Assembly (NCBI GenBank): GCA_019423725.1 | Contig: JAHZAW010000013.1 | Location: 1-14,974 of the forward strand | Direction: 5' to 3' | DNA: 14,974 bases | Source: Clostridiales bacterium | GTDB taxonomy: Bacteria; Bacillota; Clostridia; Lachnospirales; Anaerotignaceae | Part shown: positions 6,330 through 12,611 of the stretch, piece after piece | Numbering within the stretch: the first letter of the stretch is position 1 | Layout of the letters: the number at the start of each line of letters is the position of its first letter | Position numbers and translations under genes: made by a program | Notes under the pieces: generated by a model | Databases searched by the model: none | Seen by the model: only the letters and a program-made list of their open reading frames with translations | Told to the model about the DNA's origin: nothing

Positions 6330-7619
6330 CTATCTCTGGTCACTTACTGTGGCACTGCTGTTGCTCTCCTCCAGCGCGGACAGCGGATCATAGGGCGCAC
6401 CCGATAAGGTGCCTGAAAGAAGCGCTATATCCACAGCATTTGCCGGAAGCCCCCATGAATTACCCGAGAATAAAAATATCGCCCGGTCGACCACATATCC
6501 ACGGGTATTATAGACCACGTTATTGATTATGTTCCCGGTGGAGCTGGGATTCAAATATGCCGGCTGGCGCAGGGTGTGAAAAATGTTATCACGCACCAAA
6601 AGATTTGTTGCACTTATTTGTGTCACAAAGCCTCTGTTTACCACCCACGTGGAAGAATCTCCCGGCTGATTGGGCCCATATATATTGCAGTTCAAAATTT
6701 GATTTCCATCTCCCGCAACATGTATGAATTCAACGGGATATGGATTATCACTTGTAATTGTAAGCCCGTCAATGGTATCATTCCCGCCGTTAAGCCAAAA
6801 CGGCACCACAGGTGCTTGAAGCAGGATAACAGCTCCAGCCGTACCTTTTATCGTCAAGCCTGGTATACTTACTGTCATCTGCTGGGTTATGGGATAGGTC
6901 CCTCTCAGCACATTTATATATCCTCCAGGCTGAGCTTCAGCCAATGCCTCTTCAATGGTCTCATAGGGCATGGCCTGGCTTCCGTCTCCACCTGGCGCGG
7001 CTCCTGCCTGAACATACAAATTATATGGATTTGCCGCGATGCTTCCAGCTGGGCCGGTGGGTCCCATTGGACCTGCAAGTCCTGCTGCACCCGTTGGACC
7101 TGTGGGACCTGTCGCTCCTGCTGGGCCGGTGGGTCCCGTTGAGCCTGTCTCTCCGGCCGGTCCCGTTGGACCTGGAAGCCCTGCTCCTGCTGGGCCGGTG
7201 GGGCCTGTCGGACCTGTTGCCCCAGCTTCCCCTGCTGCACCCGTTGGACCTGGAAGCCCTGCTCCTGCCGGGCCCGTTGGACCTGTAGGACCGGTTGGAC
7301 CAGTGGGGCCTTGTGCTCCTCCTCCGGACTGTCCTGCTGGACCAGTGGGGCCTGTGGGTCCTGTTGGACCTAAAGCACCTGTCGGACCAGTGGGGCCCGG
7401 TAAGCTTTCTCCTGCTGCACCCGTTGGACCTGCAGGGCCTGTCACTCCTGTGGGGCCTGTGGGGCCTAAAGCACCTGTTGGACCGGTGGGACCTGTCGGA
7501 CCCGTTGGACCAGGCTCTCCAGATGGGCCCGCTGGGCCGGTGGGACCTGGGATAGGGCATATACACTGGCACGATGTACAGCAGCTCCTGCAGCATCCAT
7601 CGCTGTTATTACAATACAT
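6330..7619 (-). CDS. Collagen-like protein with Cys-rich N-terminus and C-terminal beta-helix domain
   Basis: The 429-residue protein has three parts. Residues 1-24 hold eight cysteines (3, 9, 10, 13, 14, 17, 19, 21), two of them as CC pairs. Residues 25-192 are about 55 Gly-X-Y triplets, mostly GPT and GPA, with short breaks (GESLP, a GGG stretch, and GAGLP twice). Residues about 197-429 resemble a right-handed parallel beta-helix: YETIEEALAEAQPGGYINVLRGTY is the usual start of such pectate-lyase-like folds, followed by repeated short strands with buried Asn (TIDGLTI, ILNCNIY, LLVRDNIF, NIINNVVYN). There is no signal peptide, transmembrane segment or LPXTG anchor. The frame is open to 7658, but the ATG at 7619 is the one with a GGAGG (12 nt upstream). 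Signal-less collagen-like proteins are known from Bacillus and clostridial exosporium (BclA type), so a spore-surface filament is possible. The function is not established by the sequence. Confidence 0.88.
   Translation of the reverse strand: MYCNNSDGCCRSCCTSCQCICPIPGPTGPAGPSGEPGPTGPTGPTGPTGALGPTGPTGVTGPAGPTGAAGESLPGPTGPTGALGPTGPTGPTGPAGQSGGGAQGPTGPTGPTGPTGPAGAGLPGPTGAAGEAGATGPTGPTGPAGAGLPGPTGPAGETGSTGPTGPAGATGPTGPTGAAGLAGPMGPTGPAGSIAANPYNLYVQAGAAPGGDGSQAMPYETIEEALAEAQPGGYINVLRGTYPITQQMTVSIPGLTIKGTAGAVILLQAPVVPFWLNGGNDTIDGLTITSDNPYPVEFIHVAGDGNQILNCNIYGPNQPGDSSTWVVNRGFVTQISATNLLVRDNIFHTLRQPAYLNPSSTGNIINNVVYNTRGYVVDRAIFLFSGNSWGLPANAVDIALLSGTLSGAPYDPLSALEESNSSATVSDQR
7044..7547 (-). repeat. Gly-X-Y coding repeat (9-bp GPT/GPA units)
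   Basis: This stretch encodes collagen triplets in near-identical 9-bp units of glycine, proline and threonine or alanine codons. Longer units containing GPAGAGLPGPTG recur at two places. Such tracts gain or lose units by slippage or unequal recombination, so length may differ between strains. The low complexity also gives long spurious frames on the other strand. Confidence 0.9.
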
Positions 7620-7631
7620 AAAGCTTAAAAA

Positions 7632-7636
7632 CCTCC
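7632..7636 (-). promoter_or_regulatory. Ribosome binding site that sets the collagen-like start
   Basis: GGAGG on the minus strand lies 12 nt before the ATG at 7619. The spacing is rather long. The upstream ATG at 7658 has no comparable site, so the internal start is preferred. Confidence 0.55.
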
Positions 7637-7682
7637 AGTCTGAGCCTTTACCTATCATATGATTTTAAAAATGTATTGGTTC

Positions 7683-7719
7683 GCCTTTTTATAAAAATAT
7701 TATATATCAATAAAAAGGC
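7683..7719. repeat. Hairpin in the leader of the collagen-like gene
   Basis: GCCTTTTTAT (7683-7692) and ATAAAAAGGC (7710-7719) are perfect 10-bp arms around a 17-nt loop of A and T plus one C. On the minus strand a TATAAT lies in the loop. It could be a leader structure, a weak terminator or a promoter region with symmetrical flanks; the sequence does not decide. Confidence 0.45.
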
Positions 7720-7865
7720 TCCGCCATTCAGTAATAGCCTGCTGCATTTTGCTGATATCAATCATTATATTAGTTCCTATAGTTTGTTTACATGATGGTT
7801 CATGGATTTTTAAATATGTTCACTATTAAAATCATATATAAAACTTACATACCATCTAAATAAAC

Positions 7866-7912
7866 AAAACCTTCAAGATTGTAAGTTTATTTTACAACAG
7901 ATTGAAGGTTTT
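7866..7912 (-). terminator. Large hairpin, probable terminator of the transporter-regulator operon
   Basis: AAAACCTTCAA (7866-7876) pairs perfectly with TTGAAGGTTTT (7902-7912). Inside, TTGTAA (7879-7884) pairs with TTACAA (7892-7897) across a small asymmetric internal loop. On the minus strand the stem ends in TTTT and is followed by GTTTATTT, which suits intrinsic termination. It lies about 120 nt after the response regulator stop, longer than usual. The outer arms are A/T-flanked on both sides, so weak termination on the plus strand is also possible. Confidence 0.55.
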
Positions 7913-8033
7913 CATAAAATCTTGCATATTACTCTTTATAATCGGTATTAACACACATCAAGTTCTTTTATATATTAGATAAATTCAGCTTAAATATCAT
8001 AAAACTTTATTATTCTGATGACTTTCACTATCT

Positions 8034-9095
8034 TTAATATGAGCTGTTTTTCTTTTTGGAAACTTTTTTTCTATATTCAGAAAGAGTTACTCCACATATA
8101 TTTTTAAATATTCTGCCCATATATTTGTAGTCCTCATATCCCAACTTTTCAGCAATCTCAGATATACTTAACTGTGACTCTGCAAGCATTTTTTTGGCCA
8201 CCTGCATTTTAAGAAAAGTAATATAATCAACAAACGACTTTCCCATACTCTTTTTGAAGCAGTGGCTCAAATATGCATTACTGACAAAACAAAAGTCAGC
8301 TACATCCGTAAGCGTTATTTTTTCAAACAAATGATCGAATATGTAATCAACCGCATTTTCTGCAAGCAGTGACATGTTTGTGGGATAATAATCTTTAACG
8401 ATCTTATGTAATTTCGCTATATAGTCCTTAAAAACAGCTTCAGCCTGGGCATAATCATCGGCTTGAAATATAGACCTGCAGACGTCATCAATATTTCTTA
8501 TGATCAAAATAAGATTTTTTCGCCTTTTGGTTATTCTCATATAGATCTGTCTTATTAGATCTGACAGTATAGATTTAAATAGTATAAAATTGCTGCCTGC
8601 TTTTTTATGACACTTTTCCATTAATGTTTCCACTAAATTCTCATAATCAGTACCTTCTGTCAGGATATTTCTTGATATTGCTTCACACTCTGAGCCGAAA
8701 CTTTCCTCAATATTTCTGCTGTATATATAACCAATTGCTCTGTTTATCACCCTGTCAAAAGTCTCTTCTTTGACAGGCTTTACCATATAATCAAAAGCTC
8801 CGAGTATAATTCCTTTCCTTGCATATTCAAAACTTGTATGCCTGCTCATAAGTATAGCACATTTACACAGCTTTTCCTTTTTTACATATTTCAACAATTC
8901 AAGTCCATTCATTTCAGGCATATTTATATCTGTTATGAGGATGTCGACCGGGTCATTCCTTAAAAGTTTAAGAGCCTCCACACCATTTTCAGCCTCAGCC
9001 TTAAGGGTTATATCCATACGGTTTTTCAGACAGTTAAGGGATTTCAGCTGATCCCTAAATATTTCGTGATCATCTACTATCATTAAATCCGTCAT
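8034..9095 (-). CDS. Response regulator: receiver domain plus AraC-type DNA-binding domain
   Basis: The protein is predicted to be a phosphorylation-controlled transcription factor. Residues 1-120 are a receiver: Asp8 and Asp9 in IVDDHEIF, phospho-acceptor Asp56 in ILITDINMPEMNG, Ser in AILMSRHTS and Lys in MVKPVKE. Residues about 250-350 are two helix-turn-helix motifs of the AraC family, with the recognisable ending ISEIAEKLGYEDYKYMGRIFKNICGVTLSEYR. The 130-residue middle is helical and unassigned. The frame is open to 9128, but GGAGG at 9105-9109 precedes the ATG at 9095 by nine bases and the protein then begins MTDLMIVDDH, a normal receiver start; this gives 353 residues. It starts 22 nt after the urtE stop, so it is probably the last gene of the transporter operon. 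No histidine kinase is in the window. It resembles YesN-type regulators of nutrient uptake. It is not an ANTAR protein like AmiR of Pseudomonas. Confidence 0.9.
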   Translation of the reverse strand: MTDLMIVDDHEIFRDQLKSLNCLKNRMDITLKAEAENGVEALKLLRNDPVDILITDINMPEMNGLELLKYVKKEKLCKCAILMSRHTSFEYARKGIILGAFDYMVKPVKEETFDRVINRAIGYIYSRNIEESFGSECEAISRNILTEGTDYENLVETLMEKCHKKAGSNFILFKSILSDLIRQIYMRITKRRKNLILIIRNIDDVCRSIFQADDYAQAEAVFKDYIAKLHKIVKDYYPTNMSLLAENAVDYIFDHLFEKITLTDVADFCFVSNAYLSHCFKKSMGKSFVDYITFLKMQVAKKMLAESQLSISEIAEKLGYEDYKYMGRIFKNICGVTLSEYRKKVSKKKNSSY

Positions 9096-9104
9096 GCGAC
9101 ATCG

Positions 9105-9109
9105 CCTCC
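9105..9109 (-). promoter_or_regulatory. Ribosome binding site that sets the response regulator start
   Basis: GGAGG on the minus strand with nine-base spacing to the ATG at 9095. An upstream in-frame ATG at 9128 would place this site inside the coding region. Confidence 0.7.
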
Positions 9110-9117
9110 AATCTATT

Positions 9118-9813
9118 TTAAACAGCAAGATATTTATTTATTATGTCCTCTTTCAGGCAGTCTATGGTTCCCTCAGATACGAGCCTGCCTTTCTGTATGA
9201 TTATATAATTGTCTGCTATTTTCTTTGCAAATTTCAGGTTCTGCTCCACCATTACTAAAGTTACGTTCATCTCAGTCCTTATTCTTTCAAGTATCGTTGC
9301 GATCTCAGCTACTATATTAGGCTGAATGCCTTCTGTAGGCTCATCGAGCAGGAGTATCTTAGGATTTGACATAAGTGCCCTGGCAATGGCCAGCTGCTGC
9401 TGCTGACCGCCAGAAAGCACTCCGCCCTTTCTTTTCAGATGTATATTAAGGGCAGGAAAGAAATCCAGCACTTTATTTTTCTGCTGAATAAGGTCCTTTG
9501 TATGTGCATATCCGCCAAGATCCAGATTTTCTTCTACTGTAAGATCCGGTATGATCTCACGGCCCTGTGGTACATAAGCGATCCCCTGTCTTGAGCGCGT
9601 ATGGGGCATTTCCTTTGAAATATCATTTCCTTCAAATTCTATGTTTCCAGCTTCTAATGGTAAAACTCCAATTATAGCTTTCAATAAAGTTGTCTTTCCT
9701 ACTCCATTTCGTCCAAGTATAGCTAATTTTTCTCCTTCATTGATATTTACACTGATCCCATTTATAACTTTGCTTTTACCATAGTTTACTCTTATATCAT
9801 TGATTTCCAGCAT
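9118..9813 (-). CDS. urtE: ABC transporter ATPase, UrtE/LivF type (urea or short-chain amide uptake)
   Basis: This is one of the two ATPases that power the branched-chain-type importer encoded here. The 231-residue protein has Walker A GRNGVGKTT (34-42), Q-loop PQGREIIPDLTVEENL, signature LSGGQQQQLAIARAL (133-147) and Walker B ILLLDEP (153-159). The switch position reads VEQNL, with Gln instead of His, which is normal in LivF/UrtE proteins. TEGIQPNIVAEI after Walker B is typical of UrtE and of amide-transporter homologues. The ATG overlaps the urtD stop by one base (TAATG), with GGGAGGG upstream. The family name implies urea, but the locus suggests amides. Confidence 0.92.
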   Translation of the reverse strand: MLEINDIRVNYGKSKVINGISVNINEGEKLAILGRNGVGKTTLLKAIIGVLPLEAGNIEFEGNDISKEMPHTRSRQGIAYVPQGREIIPDLTVEENLDLGGYAHTKDLIQQKNKVLDFFPALNIHLKRKGGVLSGGQQQQLAIARALMSNPKILLLDEPTEGIQPNIVAEIATILERIRTEMNVTLVMVEQNLKFAKKIADNYIIIQKGRLVSEGTIDCLKEDIINKYLAV

Positions 9814-10574
9814 TAAAATCCCTCCCCGTTTTCATCCTGAAGATAAACGCTTATGACTTCGGGATTTACCTTTATCTCATCAAAGGTTCCATTTGCTAAA
9901 ACCTTTCCCTGATGAAGTACAGTGACCGTTTCAGCTATCTGCTCAACAAATTCCATATCATGCTCTATTACTATGAAAGTATGTTTTCCAGCTAACTTCT
10001 TCACAAGTTCTCCTGTCTTATATGTTTCCATATCTGTCATTCCTGCCGCAGGCTCATCCAATATTATTATTTTAGGAGACTGCGCGATCACCATTCCTAT
10101 TTCCAGCCACTGTCTTTGTCCATGGGAAAGTTCCGTTGCCATTCTGTCCTTTTCATCATACAGCTGTATCAATTCCAATATTTCTTCTATCTTTTTCTTT
10201 ATTTCCGGTGTCCTTCGATATGTAAAGGCTTTCAATATGGACGTATATCCCGCAAGGGCGATCTCAATATTCTCATATACTGTCATATTGTCAAATATAT
10301 TAGGGCCCTGAAATTTTCTTCCTATGTTATACTGAGAAGCTATTACGCCTGGATCTTTTCCTGCGATATTTTTACCTTCATATAAAATTTCTCCTGATGT
10401 TGGCTTTGTTTTTCCAGTTATCAGATCCATAAGTGTACTTTTACCGGCTCCATTTGGTCCAATGATTACATGTATCTCACCTTCATGGATTTTGATATTT
10501 ACCCCGCTTACAGCATGAAATCCAGAAAACGATACACTTAAATCTTTTATATCCAATAAGACTTTGTCTTCCAT
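9813..10574 (-). CDS. urtD: ABC transporter ATPase, UrtD/LivG type
   Basis: This is the second ATPase of the importer. The 253-residue protein shows Walker A GPNGAGKST (39-47), signature LSHGQRQWLEIG (149-160), Walker B KIIILDEP (168-175) and switch His205 in VIEHDMEFV. The signature with SHGQ-QWLEIG and the following AAGMTDMET are characteristic of the UrtD group and set it apart from ordinary LivG, which usually has LSYGQQRRLEIA. The C-terminus GTFDEIKVNPEVISVYL is the standard LivG/UrtD ending. It starts 3 nt after the urtC stop and overlaps urtE by one base. Confidence 0.93.
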   Translation of the reverse strand: MEDKVLLDIKDLSVSFSGFHAVSGVNIKIHEGEIHVIIGPNGAGKSTLMDLITGKTKPTSGEILYEGKNIAGKDPGVIASQYNIGRKFQGPNIFDNMTVYENIEIALAGYTSILKAFTYRRTPEIKKKIEEILELIQLYDEKDRMATELSHGQRQWLEIGMVIAQSPKIIILDEPAAGMTDMETYKTGELVKKLAGKHTFIVIEHDMEFVEQIAETVTVLHQGKVLANGTFDEIKVNPEVISVYLQDENGEGF

Positions 10575-10577
10575 GCA

Positions 10578-11663
10578 TCATGCCCCCTTAGGTTCCTCAA
10601 TTCGACGTTTATTATTTATGATTTTTGTTTTCTTATCTTTTTTCATATTGTTGGAAACGCTTATGATCTGTCCTATGATTCCATTGGGAACAAAGAAGAT
10701 TATTATTATAAGTACTGCTCCAAGTATGAGCTGCCAATAAGAAGCAAAGCCCTCTGATAATATACTCTGAGCCCAATTTATCAAAAGCGTGCCCACAACC
10801 GCACCTGTCAAATTGCCTCTTCCTCCTACGGCAATCCATACAACAGCTGATGTAGAAGCTAAAATACCTATATCTTCAGTTGTTATCGTTCCTGTTGCCG
10901 GTGCATAAAGCACACCTGCAAGACCTGCCATTGCTCCTGAAATGGCAAATATAAGTATCTTAAAGTTTGCTACTTTATAGCCAAAGAAACCAAGCCTCTG
11001 CTCATTTTCTCGAATTGACACGGCTATTTTTCCAACTCTGCTGTTAGTAAGCCATATACAAAACAGGAACATAAGCGCTGCAATTATTACGATGATATAG
11101 TAATACTGTATACGGCTTAGGGGTTCTCCTCCATTCATGGCGAATCTTTTTATTCCCTGAAGACCGTTAAAACCATTTGTATATTTTTGCAGATTGATTA
11201 CCAGATCTTTAAATATCTGAGCCAGTGCCAGAGTTATTATTGTAAAAAATACACCTTTGATCTTGCTTGAGAACATAAAATATCCAAGAAGTATGGCAAA
11301 AACAGTAGGTACGATTATACCTATTACAGCTGCAGCCATGGGATTATGAAGAGGTGCATAAAACCAGGGTATTTCTGTAACACCTTCCCTTGTCATAAAG
11401 GCTGGAACTCCGTTTTGTATCTGATAGCAGAGACCTATGATATATCCTCCTAATCCAAACAAAACAGCATGGCCAAGGCTCAGCAATCCTGTATAGCCCC
11501 AGAGAAGATCCAGCGAAAGTGCAAATATTGCATAACATACATATCTTCCCATCATCTCGACCCTGAATTCTTTGGCTATCAAAGGAAAAATAAGCAGAAA
11601 AATCAGTACGGCTATGTCTATATATCTGTTTATTGGCATTTTAATCATTTTTCTTGCAGACAT
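10578..11663 (-). CDS. urtC: ABC transporter permease, UrtC/LivM type
   Basis: A membrane-spanning subunit of the importer, 361 residues, with about eight to ten hydrophobic segments. GLLSLGHAVLFGLGGY (59-74) is the conserved LivM/UrtC motif. IRENEQRLGFFGY (217-229) is the cytoplasmic loop that contacts the ATPase. NWAQSILSEGFASYW near the C-terminus is a UrtC-specific stretch. The tail after the last membrane segment is basic (KKDKKTK, NNKRR). The frame is open up to 11726, which would overlap urtB by some 60 bp. An AAAGGAGG seven nucleotides before the ATG at 11663 fixes the shorter start, 4 nt after the urtB stop. Confidence 0.92.
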   Translation of the reverse strand: MSARKMIKMPINRYIDIAVLIFLLIFPLIAKEFRVEMMGRYVCYAIFALSLDLLWGYTGLLSLGHAVLFGLGGYIIGLCYQIQNGVPAFMTREGVTEIPWFYAPLHNPMAAAVIGIIVPTVFAILLGYFMFSSKIKGVFFTIITLALAQIFKDLVINLQKYTNGFNGLQGIKRFAMNGGEPLSRIQYYYIIVIIAALMFLFCIWLTNSRVGKIAVSIRENEQRLGFFGYKVANFKILIFAISGAMAGLAGVLYAPATGTITTEDIGILASTSAVVWIAVGGRGNLTGAVVGTLLINWAQSILSEGFASYWQLILGAVLIIIIFFVPNGIIGQIISVSNNMKKDKKTKIINNKRRIEEPKGA

Positions 11664-11667
11664 ATGA

Positions 11668-12525
11668 TTACCTCCTTTCTCTATGGAACAATCCTTCAGG
11701 CTTAAATCTGAGAAGAACAATAACAAACATAAAGATTATTATTTTTGCACTGGTCTCATTAAGGAATCCTGCCAGTATAGTTCTTCCTTCACCCATTATT
11801 CCTGATGAAGCCGCAACTCCGACCATTGACTGGACACCGCCAAGAACTACTGTAAGGAAAGAATCTGTAAGGTAAACGGAACCCATGGTATAAGAAACTC
11901 CCGTGGTAGGTGCCAGTATGCAGCCTGCTATCCCAGCAAGTCCTGCTCCATAAGAAAAAGTTAAAGTATCTATCCTGGAAGTTTTGATTCCAAGACATTC
12001 TGCCATCTGTCTGTTCTGTGTTATAGCTCCCACTTCTTTTCCAAACTTTGTACGTTTGAAGAAAATTATAGTAAAAATAAGAATACCAATGGCGATCGCT
12101 ATTACAAATATGTTATAGCAGGGGATCGCTACACCTTTTATGTTTATCGTTCCAGGTATGGGCATTTCCACATTTTGTGAAAGAGGCCATATGATCCTCG
12201 CTATTTCTGTCAGTATTATCGATAATGCATATGTAGCCAGTATCGTTTCAGTAGGTTTAGCATAAAGTCTTTTTATGATAAGTATTTCTGTAAGTGCGCC
12301 AAATACTGCTGTTACTAAAAAAGCAAATATAATGGCTATGCCAAATGAAAGATGCCAGGACCCTGTTACTATATAAGCACAGAATCCTCCGATCATTATC
12401 ATTTCGCCATGTGCCATATTTATAACGTTCATAAGTCCAAATATTATCAACAGTCCCATTGCCGCAATAAGCAGGACAGCAGACTGATTAAATCCATTAA
12501 CTACTTGCGAAATAAAAGATGCCAT
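11668..12525 (-). CDS. urtB: ABC transporter permease, UrtB/LivH type
   Basis: The partner permease, 285 residues, almost entirely hydrophobic. MNVINMAHGEMIMIGGF (32-48) is the LivH/UrtB hallmark. The loop AITQNRQMAECLGIKTSRID (167-186) contacts the ATPase, and DSFLTVVLGGVQSMVG (221-236) is the conserved late membrane segment. It lacks the long N-terminal extension of some proteobacterial UrtB proteins. GTG (12534) and ATG (12531) starts exist upstream, but they touch the AAAGGAG. The ATG at 12525 has the correct eight-base spacing. After VGVAASS the protein differs from urea-type UrtB as I recall it, which agrees weakly with a different substrate. Confidence 0.91.
   Translation of the reverse strand: MASFISQVVNGFNQSAVLLIAAMGLLIIFGLMNVINMAHGEMIMIGGFCAYIVTGSWHLSFGIAIIFAFLVTAVFGALTEILIIKRLYAKPTETILATYALSIILTEIARIIWPLSQNVEMPIPGTINIKGVAIPCYNIFVIAIAIGILIFTIIFFKRTKFGKEVGAITQNRQMAECLGIKTSRIDTLTFSYGAGLAGIAGCILAPTTGVSYTMGSVYLTDSFLTVVLGGVQSMVGVAASSGIMGEGRTILAGFLNETSAKIIIFMFVIVLLRFKPEGLFHRERR
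11671..11678 (-). promoter_or_regulatory. Ribosome binding site that sets the urtC start
   Basis: AAAGGAGG on the minus strand, seven nucleotides before the ATG at 11663. It lies within the last codons of urtB, which indicates coupled translation. Confidence 0.75.
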
Positions 12526-12550
12526 CCTCATCACTCCTTTTAATAACTAA

Positions 12551-12588
12551 AATCCAGCAGCCAATCAACGTCGACTGGCAGCTGGATT
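12551..12588 (-). terminator. Hairpin between binding-protein gene and permease genes (possible attenuator)
   Basis: AATCCAGC pairs with GCTGGATT (8 bp), then an A-A mismatch, then GCCA with TGGC (4 bp), around a 12-nt loop. On the minus strand it is followed by TTAGTTATTA, a poor U-tract. It lies between the urtA stop and the urtB ribosome binding site. Such hairpins often let the binding protein be made in excess over the membrane subunits, by partial termination or by protecting the upstream message from 3' decay. Confidence 0.6.
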
Positions 12589-12611
12589 TATTATCTAACT
12601 AATTTATATGC

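Larger units (their letters stand above)
7620..8033. other. AT-rich intergenic region (414 bp)
   Basis: No coding frame here looks real. The region holds a strong hairpin at 7866-7912 that probably ends the transporter operon. A second hairpin at 7683-7719 lies in the leader of the collagen-like gene, with a TATAAT on the minus strand at 7699-7704 inside its loop. No matching -35 hexamer is visible for that -10, so a promoter for an alternative sigma factor cannot be excluded. The rest is featureless AT-rich sequence. Confidence 0.6.

Noticed and set aside
7040..7550. Possible CRISPR array because of regular short repeats
   Set aside because: The units are 9 bp, contiguous, without spacers, and encode Gly-X-Y in frame.
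6914..7596. Alternative minus-strand frames of 108 and 191 residues in the collagen region, rich in Arg, Ser and Gln
   Set aside because: They are out-of-frame readings of the repeat tract; periodic DNA keeps all frames open.
7039..7662. Plus-strand frame of about 200 residues rich in GPV triplets, itself collagen-like
   Set aside because: It is the mirror of the Gly-X-Y codons on the minus strand: GGN-CCN repeats read as Gly-Pro on both strands. The minus-strand frame has a ribosome binding site, a structured C-terminal domain and a terminator; this one has none.
9096..9128. Eleven-residue extension of the response regulator
   Set aside because: The GGAGG would be inside the coding region, and receiver domains normally begin a few residues before the IVDD motif.
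11664..11726. N-terminal extension of the UrtC permease
   Set aside because: It would overlap the end of urtB, and a strong AAAGGAGG stands before the internal ATG.
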